Origin: Achatina immaculata
Taxonomy: Eukaryota > Mollusca > Gastropoda > Stylommatophora > Achatinidae
NCBI GenBank assembly: GCA_009760885.1
Contig: CM019719.1
Location: 24,512,084-24,576,083, forward strand
Direction: 5' to 3'
Length of the DNA: 64,000 nt
The translations under genes and the position numbers were made by a program. Below, in pieces: positions 1-13,500 of this stretch (position 1 is its first letter; every line of letters begins with the position of its first letter). Under the pieces are notes generated by a model. That model made no database searches. It was not told the DNA's origin and saw only the letters and a list, made by a program, of their open reading frames with translations.

Positions 1-1510
1 AAAAAGGTGATTTGGTGATTTACACATACGGATGTGAGCAGAGGAAAGGAAAATAGAATATCTTGTTCAGTTTAGTTACATGAACATGGATCCTCTCTCA
101 CCACACAGTGCATGGAAAAAAAAACAAAACTGGAAGGGTCATTTAAGAACAATCATAGAGGAGAAAAATGAAATTCATATAATTTTCATATAAATTTATT
201 GATATTTGAAGAGCACAAAATGTTTTTTGAAGAAACTTTTTTTTAAATTTTAACCAAATTAAGTTTATAAGGCCATGAGTTTATCAGCAACTGTCATGAG
301 CTAAAAATAACTTGAAAGGTGTTGGCAAATCTGATCATGTGACTTTCAAGCAATTCAAATAATGTCCAAGAACATACCAGCTTGTATTTGCATTTTTCAT
401 CTATTCTAGTCACCCATGATCCAGGCCAGTCAAAAGAGAAGCTCAAATGTAAAAAAAAAATTTTTACTTTTTTTTGTTCAAAACAGGATTTTTAAAAATA
501 CAATTTAAGCATCTCCTGTCATGCCTGGCAAACTGGGATTATGGACACATTTGCCTGAAACATCTGGCCAACTTCAAACTTTGCGGGGGAAGAGAGGGTG
601 TGAAGACAGTGAAACACTGTATGTGACCTCTGAGGTCAGAATTTCGAAGATCCTGAATAAGTTGGTTCCAAAACATTGGCTGTATTAGTTTCTCAAGTGA
701 AATCAACATATACAGGATACTGCCACATATATCACAGACTGATGCCTTAAACTCAATCTGCGTGGGTTGGGAAGGGGGGGGGGAGAGAAGGAAGATAAAC
801 ACTTATGATAAATACAACAGAAAGAAAAAAAAAAAGGAGGGAGGGAAGAATGGAATGGAATTAAATATAAACTTGTTAGTTTTTAACAAATCAAACATCA
901 CACAATAAGTAGTCATTCAGATTCTCAACATGTGTTGCCACCAAACATCTTACAAGGCACACCTTAACTAAACGGCACATTTTATTATAATGTTTATGTT
1001 TTCACCCAGCATATGGCATTCAAACATGATTCTCTGTAACATTACAGATTAATACAGTATGATAATGATTTTGTAATGTTACTTGTGATCTCATTAAAAA
1101 CATCTTTAAAACCATTTTTTCATTTGTGGATTTATTATATGCTGCATTATTTGTAACTGATTAATTCAAAATGTAAAGTGAAGTTCTGCTATGGAGACAA
1201 CACTCAGGTGATTCTGGACACTTGACCAGTAAGAAGCCACATTAATCAGCTTCTGGGGCTTATAAAGAAAAAAAGAATGAAGAAAAGAAAAGCAGAATGA
1301 ATGTTTTGGTGGACATCCTAGAAAATGGTGGACAGACTGAAGAAAACATACAAAGGAAACAAAAAAAAAATGACAGCATATCCAGACAGCACATTTTCTG
1401 TTGGACCCAAGAAAAAATCATCACAAACTGCAATGCTTCACTGGCAGTAGCAGCAAAGAAAGACTGTGGTTTGCCTAACAAGAACTTACAACTGCTGTTT
1501 CCATGAAGTA
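1..1510. other. CCP110 3' flank, no gene seen
   Basis: AT-rich sequence downstream of CCP110. It contains homopolymer A/T runs, a short G run (about 774-783) and two minus-strand AATAAA hexamers (near 981 and 1131) that could end the CCP110 transcript. The open frames here show no composition or similarity suggesting a protein. Confidence 0.5.
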
Positions 1511-1596
1511 TCACCTCCATGATTTTGATGGTCGACTTGACTGCTTGTTAGATTTCACTGAGGTTCTGCTGCTTGTATTGGTCAGCTTGATTGAAC
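1511..1596 (-). CDS. CCP110: Probable CCP110 coding exon 13 (C-terminus)
   Basis: Follows a good acceptor (TTCATTGCAG). If spliced from the alternative donor at 2219 in phase 1, it reads GSIKLTNTSSRTSVK then SNKQSSRPSKSWR and stops. This resembles the TSVKGVVQNRQKPSQSRV tail of vertebrate CP110, which exon 12 alone does not. The donor in exon 12 is weak (GTAGAG), so this may be an alternative 3' end. A minus-strand AATAAA at 1131-1136 could end this form. Confidence 0.5.
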
Positions 1597-4500
1597 CTGC
1601 AATGAATGTTTATATCAGTCACATATTTTTAACTTAAATTAGAGAGAATGTCCTTGATTATCATAGTAAAGTTGATGCTATCATTTATTTGGGATGTATG
1701 ACAAAGCCCAGTGGTAAATGCTTTTGTCTCTGACCCAAATGTCACAGATCCAGCTCCCAGTTAATAAGGTTTTTTTTTCATGAAACAATTGTTCTCTTAA
1801 TCACAGAATGTTTTATTGCAATATCCTTGTTATGAGATAGCATGTCTGATCCATTAAAATAGACTGTCCACAGTCAAGGCAAAGTACACTAGAGAGCATC
1901 AGATACTCAAATGTCAGTGTATTAAGGAAGAAAAAAATGTTCATGCAGAAGCAGTCCACGGTGGGGGACTGCACACAAAAGTACTGTATATTTAAATACA
2001 CTGTAACAAAAAATGTAATATTCTGGTTGTGTAAAAGGAGAATATGTTGATGTAATAAGACATATATAGGCACTGGGTTCTGAGCTCAATTAAGTTATAA
2101 TGAAGGCAAACAAGCCCCACAAACAGAGAAATTATACTAATGATTTTGTAACTTAAAAACATTATAGAGTCAGATTTTTATCAAAGGATTGTAACTAAAC
2201 TAATTCAAAATTCTCTACCATCTTTATGCAAATCTTTGACATTGTCTGCCATAGTTGAAGAAGACTTTGCAGACGCAGCTATGATACGCTTAGGACGTGT
2301 CAGCTGTTTTTCTTTTGTCATGTCTGGACATACTTTCTCAGACCTGAAACAAAATATCAAAACAATGGACAATTTAAAACTTTTAAAAAAAAAACTACAA
2401 GTCCGTCTTACCCAGTAAACCAAAACCTGATGAAGAGAGAAAAAATGGATGATGAATGTTCTGCCTAAAAAATTTTCACTGACTAAATAAAAAGAATATA
2501 ATGGGAAAAAGAAAGAGAGGAAGACCAATGAGAAGATGGCTGTAAGACACTGATGATCTGCAAATGGACGCATCAGCAGGACATCTTGCTTACAACCGAG
2601 AGGCCTACAGGAGAGCTGTTAGAGAGGCAAAGTTCCGTAAGGGACATGCAAATGACTGACTGACTGAAATAAAAAGGAAGCACATTTGAAAAAAAGAATT
2701 TTTCCTGTGCATTTTGTTTGATGTGTCTTTTTTATCATGCTTTCCTATCTCTGGCACATGAAGGAGTTTCTCTTTACCCTTCCTGTCCTGATAATTTGGG
2801 ATGTACTGCAAACAAGACAATCCTCTCAAGATGTCAGATTTGCTACCAGTGTCATCACATCTTATTTATACATATTTCTGAACTAACAGTGACAGCACCC
2901 AAACAAGCACTTCATTGTTTTTTGTGTGATTTCTACAGAACTGTGAACTATTATTCTCTATGTGATCCCTTCAGAACTGTGAACTATTGTTCTCTGTGTG
3001 CAGAACTGTGAATTATTATCCTCTGTGTAATCTCTACCGAACTGTGGACTAATGTTCTTTGTGTGATCTCTGCAGAACTGTGGACTACTGTTCTGTGTGT
3101 GATCTCTGTAGAACTTTGGACTACTATTCTTTGTGTGATCTCTGCAGAACTGTGAACTATTGTTTTCTGTGTGATCTCTGTAGAGTTGTGCATAAAATCT
3201 TGCTATCTAATTAAATACACTGGTATTTTATCTACTGTATGTTTTCCCAATTTCTTAGAACTCGCACATTTTAAATCTCATTTTTTAACATGGGACAGTC
3301 ATACAAAAAAAAAAAGTTTCTTTTGCAACATTCTGAGACTGCATGTTTTTACTACTCTGAGAAAGGTAGTAAGATGAAAGAAGGAAATGGGTGAGCTACT
3401 GTTCTTAACTGCTGATGCCACTGATGATGCTTAAGCACAGATATGGTGTTCAACAGAAAGTGGATTATAGATGCTTTCTTGCCAACCATGAATGGACCAA
3501 AAAATGAGCTGCTTGGAAGCAGGGCTGTGGACTCAGTACACCAGAGGTTTTTAACCTCAGGTCACCACCCAAATTAAGATATTATGAGAAATACAAAAAA
3601 AAAAAAAAAAAGAATGAGCAGGTTAAAACTATGTTAAAAATTATGTATTTTAAAGGAAATCTTATCTACTACTTTATGTTTTCCAGGCTAAATATTAAAA
3701 TAACATCCCTACTAACTAATAATTTCAGTGTGGCAAAAATGCATCATAAACAACCAAAATTTGATGGAAACTATTAGCAAACAAACTTTTGGATGTTGCA
3801 GCATGCCGTGGAGCACATATGGGCCTGTCCTGAATGTAATGATGCCAGTGTCTGAATTTTGAACACTATATTTTTGCTGAATTTCAATACTTTTTAAAAA
3901 TCTTTTTCATAGGCTGTGGGTAGTGTACCACTGGTGGTTTAGGGTTGCTCTTAAAAAAAAAAAAATGTTAGGAAGTGCTGCAGTATACACTTCTGACTTC
4001 TCTACTGTTTCTACTCTCCAACTCTTTCATAAATGGTATATTTCTACCAACTCTGGACTCCACCAAAACTTGCTTCCAACTCTGACTACCAACATTTCTA
4101 CCATCTGTCTCCTCCATATTTGGCACATTTTTACTGATTCCACCTGGATGACTCTTCAAGTCATTAACCAGGCTGAAAGAGAACATGAGTCTATCACCAG
4201 ATGTTCTTCATCAGTAACCATGACATCACTCCAGCAGTAACCTTCATTGCCACAGGCATTCAATAATTTGCTTTGAGCATTCCAAAATCCTCAGAAAGAT
4301 TCTGAATACAGTCCACAGACAAATAACAGAGACCTAATTGCCTAATGTGAACATGAAAACATACGTTAATACAGCAAATAAAAAACAAAAAGCCAGAAAT
4401 GGATTGGTCATGTGCTCCGAAGGGACCCCAGCCAACACTTCTAAAACATATGGACGCCCGAGGAAAAAAGAGAGACGGGCTGACCAAATATTACCTGACA

Positions 4501-7500
4501 CACAACTACAGAACCAGAAATAAGTAGAATGCAACACAGCTGGGGTACTGAACAATGGCTGGCTGCTGACAGTGAAAAGTGGTGAGAATTGATTGCTTCT
4601 CTGCTGGACCCCACAAGGCTTACTGGTCAGTGACCAAGGACATGGATGGATCCACATATCATGTGAAGAAGAAAACAAAATTTACCTGCTTGTCTCAGGT
4701 CTTACTGGAGAAGCCTGAGCATGTCCTTGCAGAGGTTTAAAAGCTTTAGAAATGAGCTGACCAAAATGTCGTCGTAATGGTCCACTGTGATAAAAATGAC
4801 AAAAAGTATTTTAAAAATATACATGAAAAAAAAAAAAGTCTGGAAAGTGGAAAATAGTATTTGTTAACAATGTGTGCTAATATTGCTTTAACTATAGTTT
4901 CATTTATTTTTTAAAAAAAGGCAGGCTCTTTGGCTCTGAAGTGGATAACTGTTTACTGCTCATAAAAGATGCTGAGATGATACTAGCACTGTTTACTGCT
5001 CATGAAAGATGCTGAGATGATACTAGCACTGTTTACTGCTCATGAAAGATGCTGAGATGATACTAGCACTGTTTACTGCTCATGAAAGATGCGGAGATGA
5101 TACTAGCACTGTTTACTGCTCATGAAAGATGCTGAGATGATACTAGCACTGTTTACTGCTCATGAAAGATGAGCTGATACTAGCACTGTTTACTGCTCAT
5201 GAAAGATGCTGAGCTGATACTAGCACTGTTTACTGCTCATGAAAGATGCTGAGATGATACTAGCACTGTTTACTGCTCATGAAAGATGCTGAGATGATAC
5301 TAGCACTGTTTACTGCTCATGAAAGATGCTGAGCTGATACTAGCACTGTTTACTGCTCATGAAAGATGCTGAGCTGATACTAGCACTGTTTACTGCTCAT
5401 GAAAGATGCTGAGCTGATACCAGCAATATTTTACTGACACAATCTGCTACAATAACAAAAAACTATGTTTATATCAAAGATGCATTCTCCCTGAGATAGC
5501 TGCATTCAATTTTCCTCCTTTGTCTGGACAACTGGCAAGAAGATAATGCTTAGCCATTGCTACACCAACATCCTCTTCACTCTGATCAGTTCCAAATTTC
5601 TCAAAAGATTTCCTTGTTAAAGCTACTTTATGTGAAAGGGACATGGCTAAAATGCACAGTTCAAAGAGCTACCTTAAGCTATATTGAAGACTGAACAAGT
5701 TGGACATTTTCTGTGAAATATATGAGGCTTTTCAAGACCACAGCATTTCCATATTTCATAAAATAACCCAAGCTAAACAGCACTGGATCAATGGTTTGGT
5801 CTCCTTTTGAGTAGTGAAGTAGTTAGTGCACTTGTCTCTCTCAGCAAATCTGGTGATTTGAGTCTAGCTGTAGGCACCCTAGTTACTCAGTTGTCAAAAC
5901 GAGGACCTGACTCTTTCTGGAGTTGAAGAAGGAAAAGTAAATACATTGAACACATCATCCACTGAAATGCTGACAAATCAGGGAAAATATGAGCACCAAC
6001 ACCATATTCCCTGGGTCAGTGGCAGATTATCCATTATGCTGAACAGTCAGATAAGCCCAGGAGCCTGGAGGGGTAAGACCAGCCCAGCATCAATGAAAAA
6101 AAACTGCAAATACAGATTACTGTTTTATCTTGCTCTTCTTCGTTTGCTTCTACCACCAGGATCGCCCCGTGATCCTACTGAATTTACTCCTGTGGTTCTC
6201 ACGATAGTCTCATTTAGGATGGAGGCTCAGAGCATCGTGGGGCTTTGGCCTATATTCTCGGTGGGTCGCAGAAGCGGCACTGTGGTTTTCATTGCACCAG
6301 TTTAGTCTAGAGTTGGACTTTCTCACCAGAAAACCTCGACATGGTTTGGATATGAATATATCCCCACCAGGTGAGAGGTGGTTGCCCATCTAGCCTAGAG
6401 TTGGACTTTCTCACCGGAAAACCTCGACGTGTTTTGGATATCAGTATATCCCCGCCAGGTGAGAGGTGGTTGCCCATCCAGTCCAGAGTTGGACTTTCTC
6501 ACCGGAAAACCTCGACGTGTTTTGGATATCAGTATATCCCCGCCAGGTGAGAGGTGGTTGCCCATCCAGTCCAGAGTTGGACTTTCTCACCGGAAAACCT
6601 CGACGTGTTTTGGATATCAGTATATCCCCGTCAGGTGAAAGGTGGTTGCCTATCTAGACTGCACTGGTCTAGTGTCTCCGACTTCAGAATTTTGTGATCG
6701 TGGCCACTACCTTTCCTGGTGGTGACCAGGATGGAGCTTTTGTCCAGGAGGACGAATCCTCACCACTAAGGAGTTTCATCCCTGGGTTAAGCCGGTTTAG
6801 GCGTATTATCTCAGTATGGGTGTATACAGGACGTGACCAGCCTCTACAGCGGATACTGTTTTATGAATGTTATATCAAGAGATTAAAGGTCAGAGGGGAC
6901 TATTAACTTTGGCCTAGGTTAATCCACCACTACCTTAGGTGCCTCTAGAGCATGATCGGGCTACCTTCCCCTAAAGGAGGTCAGCAACAGTGGATGTAAT
7001 TGTTAGCAAAAGTTATAAAACTTAATTGTTCTTACACTTCTGACAAAAGCTTTAAGCACTGACCAAAACAGAAGGGCAAATATTTTCACTCTCCTCTTTC
7101 AAGAGAACAATATGCATGGCTTTCAAATAACAATCACATAATCAAATATTGGGGTGAGGTAAGTCATTTGCTCTCTCACATGGAAGGCTGTAGTTTCTTG
7201 ACCCGCTGCCAGTGCCCTCAAGTCAATCCAGCTAGAAATTTGTATACAACTGTATTGGGGAAAACAGCTTCTATGGATGGAGAATATCTACGTGCACAGA
7301 GAGGCATACTGGATTGCACTTGTGTCAGTAAATAAATAGAAATCAGGACATCCCATATTGTTCTATCTCCCTGGAATAATTACTGGCCCAGTGAAACCAC
7401 TAAAGAAGATAAGCTCTACGGTTCCATACATGGATTACAAAAAAACAGTGAAATTTATCCAAGAGACAGGACTGCAGATATAGACAGACAATGTGAACGA

Positions 7501-10500
7501 AGAAGAAAAAGAAGAAGATCTCCCTGGAACTACAAGCTGAAGGTTATCTGCAGATAATGTGTTGAAGATGCTGAAGCGCAGGCATCTTGCTGGACAGGGA
7601 GTTGGTTATGGAGACTATTTTTACAGACCTGAAGTGAAGTCAAAACACAAGGATGTGTGCAATGCTTCTTTAGCAGACTCTACTACCATGGGGACTTCAG
7701 AGATCCCTGCCCCAATCAGCCAGGCTGAGTATCTTAACTCTATCCAGGCCATCTAAAAAAAACATGGACGTTGCCATCAGTGGCACACAAAAAGCGCGGG
7801 TCTTGATATGTATAGGGGGTACAGTTGTAAAAGTGAATGTACAAAGTATTTCCACTTTAAAAGTATACATATTATGCATGAAAATAGTTGTAAATGTAAG
7901 AAGATTTCATAAATGAAGAGTTTTTTAGGAAAAAAGAAGTAGTGTGATGATTTTAGCTGATAACTGTGTAGTGCTTACCATTGGCGATGCCTAGATGTAC
8001 AATGTTTACCATCTGCGATTTCCAGATCTACTTAAATTTTCGTTTGATCTCGTCATTTGGTGGCATTCTCACTAAAATAATGTTTGAAATAACCATCTAA
8101 CCACTTCTCTGGTCCATTTAAGATGTACTTTTGGTACAGTCAGGAACGGTGGTCGGGTCATAGGATATGTCCTTATGCCTCCGAAATCACAATAAATACT
8201 GAAATTTCTCCGTTAAAACATTGATTTTGCTCGGTTGTTAGCCACGCTTTGGATTGAACTATGAAAGGTCACCAGACATGCGCAGATAAATCGTGTACAA
8301 TAAAAAGTTTTACAATAGTTTTATATTGCAATGAAACAAAATCGCTACAGCAACCATGGCAGGCACTAGACTAACAGGAAGTATTCACTATATCGACCAT
8401 GGCAGGGAAAGAGTTAATGGGGGCACCAACAGAGAAGTGAGACAGGGTCTTGGTCAGCTGTAGTTCATCAACCCTAATGCCAACAGTCAGCTATGTGTCA
8501 CTATTTCATGCTGCATTTTCACTCTGGAAAAAAAAAAAGGATATCACAAGAAATCAAAATGTACCTGATATCAGTGTGGTTGGACCGTGGGCTACTAGAA
8601 CTGGGTGGAGCAGTTTTTGGTCTGGACATATTCACTGTTCCCAATACTTCTGCTTCTCTTCAAATTGACCAAAAATTTAAAAAAAAAAAAATCTAATGAA
8701 ATAACATGCAGACAAAATCACACAATTCACATAAATTATTTTAACCAACGAACTTGATCAAGCGACAGACCAATCTTCAGACTATCAGATTTAATTTGTT
8801 AAAACATCAAGCATCAAATCTTGCTATCTAATTAACTACATTGGTATTTTATCTACTGTATGTTTTACCATTTCTCAGAACTCACACATTTTAAATCTCA
8901 TTTTTTAACATAGGACAGTCAAACAAACAAAAAAAAAAAAGTTTCTTTTGCAACATTCTGAGACTGCATGTTTTTACTACTCTGAGAAAGGTAGTAAGAT
9001 GAAAGAAGGAAATGGGTGAGTAACACTGAACTTTGTTTTTCGCTTTCTGATCCCCATATTTTTGCTTTCTCTCTTGTGCCAAGTTGTCTTTCATTCTGTG
9101 CGCATGTGGAACTAAGAAAATGGTAACTCAAACTGTTACAAAAGTGTTCAAGGAACAAAGAAGTACATATGGGCAACACCAGTCCTAGTTTTACACAAGT
9201 TCTGTGGATATGCATCCAACCACTGCTTCATTACAATGATAAGAACATGTGAAGAAAACAACTCTCTCCTTCCTGCAACTGCTAAATTTATACCTGGACT
9301 TTCGCTTCCTTTCTAGTGCCTTCAGTGTTGCTTGACTTAATTTAGGACCTGATTCTCTCACACTGTCTCTGGACTGGAAAATAAATATCATATTTTGTAA
9401 GACCATGAAGCACTGACCATATTTAGTTTGAGATTAATTATTTACTGACATTTAGAATGAGATTAATTAATTACTAAGACATTTAGAATGAGATTAAGCA
9501 TCTACAGGCATTTCATATGTGTGTAATCATTTACAAACTTATAGTAAATCCTATAGATTAACAATTTACTGACATTCAGAATGAGTTCAAGCTTATACCA
9601 AAATTTCAATATAAATAAAGTTTATGAAAATACTAGCCTTCAGAGAGTAAAGATTTCTTCCACATATTCATATCTTTGATACTCACGACAAACTTAGTCC
9701 TCTTCTCTTGCTCTGAGACACGAGTTTGCTCAATTAATGCCATTTGCTCAGATACTGGAATCTCAAAGAAAATCTCATGTAAGTCCAATAGGGCAGCTTG
9801 TAGCTGAAATGGAAATTTAACTAAAATTTCCCACATGCACAACATTTTATCTGAATCTAAAATGAAAGTACAGAATGAGGATGAATGTAATTTCATAATA
9901 AAGAGCTAGCCAGTGCCATATGGGGAGTATGCTGTGAACGAGAGCACTTATAATGTTTTAGATAGCATGATAAAGAATTTAACTAGTTTACAGTGTCCAC
10001 TTTATGCTCCAGTATGTCAAAAGGTCAAAGAAAACAAGTGCACTAACACCATATCCAATTAACTTGACCGCCGTTAAGTTCGAAAACAGGACATTTAACT
10101 GAGGAGGAGTGAAGAGAAAGATAATATACGTGAGTTAAATTTAAATTTCAACCTAAAACTTTAATGAGTAGGTCAGGTTTATAATTTTACTTACAAATGT
10201 GCCAAACAGGCCTACCTCTTATACTTCTCTATATATTGAATTTTCTTCAAAATGGCAATATTTTCACTAAAGTAATTTTAAAATCCTGGGTATTTCCAAA
10301 CACATGGCAATCAAAGATGAGAATACGGGACAAAGTGGGACACACATTTTAAAATAAGGGACATTCAGACGTCCTGATCAAAGCAATATGCTTCCTGGGA
10401 GAAATCCTTAAAATATAGGATGGTTGGTCACTTTAACCATATCCTTTAAGTGTCTCTATGTCATGATAGGGTTACTTTATCTCTTACACGTCTCTATGTC

Positions 10501-13500
10501 ATGATAGGGTTACTTTAGTTTATCTCTTACGTGTCTCTATGTCACGATAGGGTTACTTTACTTTATCTCTTACACATCTCTATGTCATGATAGGGTTACT
10601 TTACTTTATCTCTTACACATCTCTATGTCATGATAGGGTTACTTTACTTTATCTCTTACACATCTCTATGTCATGATAGGGTTACTTTACTTTATCTCTT
10701 ACATGTCTCTATGTCATGATACGGTTACTTTATCTCCTGGACGTCTCTAGGGCATGATAAAGTTACTTTTACTTTACTTTTACAGAATTACATCTGATAT
10801 AAATATTTCACATTTTTTTTTATATTTAGTATGTGAATACATTTTAAAACACCTTTAAATAAATTTCTGTTTTCCTCACAGCACGTGCGGCTTCATTAAT
10901 ACATTTGTGCAAATACTCTGGTGGATAGCAGATTTTCATTTAAAAAAAAACCAAAAAACTCGGAACTGTATTTCAACTTCGCTTAAATGCCCTTTATTTG
11001 GTATGGGACATGAGTTGCCCCTACTATACCGCAATACTGACCTGTGCCACAATTCGCTCCAATAAGACTCTGTCTTGTGAAGTGAACATGCCCTTCTTTA
11101 TCGGAGTTTCAGTTTGGAAACTGAAAGCAAATTCCCTTGTATCCTATTAAAAATGAAAAGAAAATATAAGAAAATATAACCAGTTGAACTCTTAGCCTAT
11201 GAGAAGTCGTTTAAATTGTAAAAAAAAAAAAAAAATTAAAATAACTAGTCATACAATTTTGTTTTGTTGGCAGGAGTCTATATTTTGAACTACCACAAAC
11301 ACTAAAAATAGGCATTGTGTCATTTCCTTGTAAAGCATCACAGCAGTGATATTTTATTACAAAAAATGTTCATGGGTGCAGTAGACAAGAAACAAAACAT
11401 TTTTTTGCATTATTACAGATTCCATAAAATGACATCTAGAGAGCAACTCTGCACAGATGCTACATTACACTACCAGACACAAGGGCCCAGTGTAAAGACA
11501 GAAAATGCAAGTTCTTTGAGACGCGTGGGGTGAAACTCCTCCTGGCAAATGAAGAAAATGCGAATAGGGTTGCAAAGTGGTGATGCTGTGAAAAGGTGGT
11601 GGAAAGGATAAAGTGAAGATTAATCGGTATATCCAGTAGTCTCGTGATGAGAGCTACTCATACCACGGCACCTCTGCTCTAGAGGCCGGCCACATCCAAT
11701 ATACACCCATACTGGTGAAATATGCCTAAACTGGCTTAACCCAGGAGTGAAACTTGATGACTACTCATGTCATGGTGCCTCTGCTCTAGAGGTCAAACAC
11801 GTCCTAAACACGGCCATACTGGGATAATACGCTTAAACCGGTTTACCCCAGGGATGAAACCTACTAGTGGCAAGGATTCGTCCTCCTGGACAAAAGCTCC
11901 ATCCTGGTCACAACTAGGAAGGGTAGCAGCCACGACCATAAAACGTTGAAGTCGGAGACACTGGACCAGTGCAGTCTAGATAGGCAGCCACCTCTCACCC
12001 GGCGGGGATGTATGCGTATCCTAATCACGCTGAGGTTTTCCTGTGAAAAAGTCCAACACTGGACTGGATGGGCAACCACCTCTCACCCGGCATGGATATA
12101 CAGATATCCAAAACAATTCAAGGTTTTCCAGTGAGAAAGTCCAACTTCGGGCTGGATGGGCTGCCACCTCTCACCCGGCAGGGATATACTGATATCCAAG
12201 GTACGTTGAGGTTTTCTGGTGAGAAAGTCCAACTCTACATTAAACTGGTGCAACAAAAATCACGGCGTCATGCAATCCCGCTTCTATGACCCACTGAGAA
12301 TACAGGCCCAAGCCCTGCGATACTCTGAACCTATTGTGGTCCTCTCGGGGATCTTTTGTGGTCCTCTCAGGGGCCACATGAGGACCTGGGACCTATCAAG
12401 GACCACAGGAGTAAATTCAGTAGGACATGGGGCGGTCCTGGTGGTAGAAGCGAACAAAGAAGAAAAAGATACTGCATAGTGTCCTTAGAAACCTCAGTAT
12501 TACATTATACTGCACAACATTTTTAGTATTAAATAATATTTAGTGTCTTTAGTAAGTATTACATTATCTAGCACAGAATCCTTAGTAAGACTAGTGAATT
12601 TTATAAATATAACTTGCCCTGATAGTTTTAATCAATTCCTGAACTTTGTCTGATCGGAGCAAACATCGTGTGAGATATCCTTTGGCCGCAGCACTCACTC
12701 TGTCAAACTTTGTCTGCATTTCTGGCAAAAATGCCTGCAAGAAGAGGGAACGTTATTGCTCACTCAAACGGGAAAAATAAAAATTAAGCACACGAGACAG
12801 TACCAATGGCACAAGATCATATCAGCAATACAAGAAAGCTGGGGAAAAGGCTGAAAAAGAAAAAAAATTACAATGTTTCAACCTCTGCCTTCATAAGATA
12901 AATATTAGCAGAAGGAACAAAAAATGGTTTTACTGTGTCATCAAATAAGATCATCTGATAAAAATGAGAAAACGGAATACACAGAAACAATATAAGAGAA
13001 CTCCATATCAAGAAAACAGAATACATCTGTAGCTTAGAAGGCACAATCTACTAATGAATGGTGATGTGGTTAGTGCACTAGTCTCTCATAGTGAAGGTTG
13101 GTGGTTTGAATCTGGCCTGAGGTGGTCCAGCCACCCAGCTGTAGAAACAGATAACTGGCTTCTTATGGAGTTTGAGAAGGAAAGGCAACCAGGGCACGAT
13201 GCTCACCACATTATCCTCCGATATGCCAACAGATCAAGAAAAATACAGAACCTACACCATATCCTCCAGGTGTCTCCATGTCATAACTACGTTACTTTTA
13301 CCTCTACCTCGTGAGCATACACAACACAAAATGAGAAAACACATCAGTACAGCATATAAAATACATTAACATTATGGACACTTCCTGAATATCCAATTCT
13401 AAATTCATATCTGACCAAGAAGAAAATCATTTATTCAATAAGAATACTTAAACATGGCACATCTCTAATCAATATCATCATCATCCTGTGCTACACACTC

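Noticed and set aside
1260..1520. Small frames on both strands near 1.3-1.5 kb
   Set aside because: Low complexity and no family resemblance. The only part kept is the splice-defined exon at 1511-1596.
4950..5425. CRISPR-like regular repeats
   Set aside because: Units abut with no unique spacers, and the context is an intron of an animal gene; it is a minisatellite.
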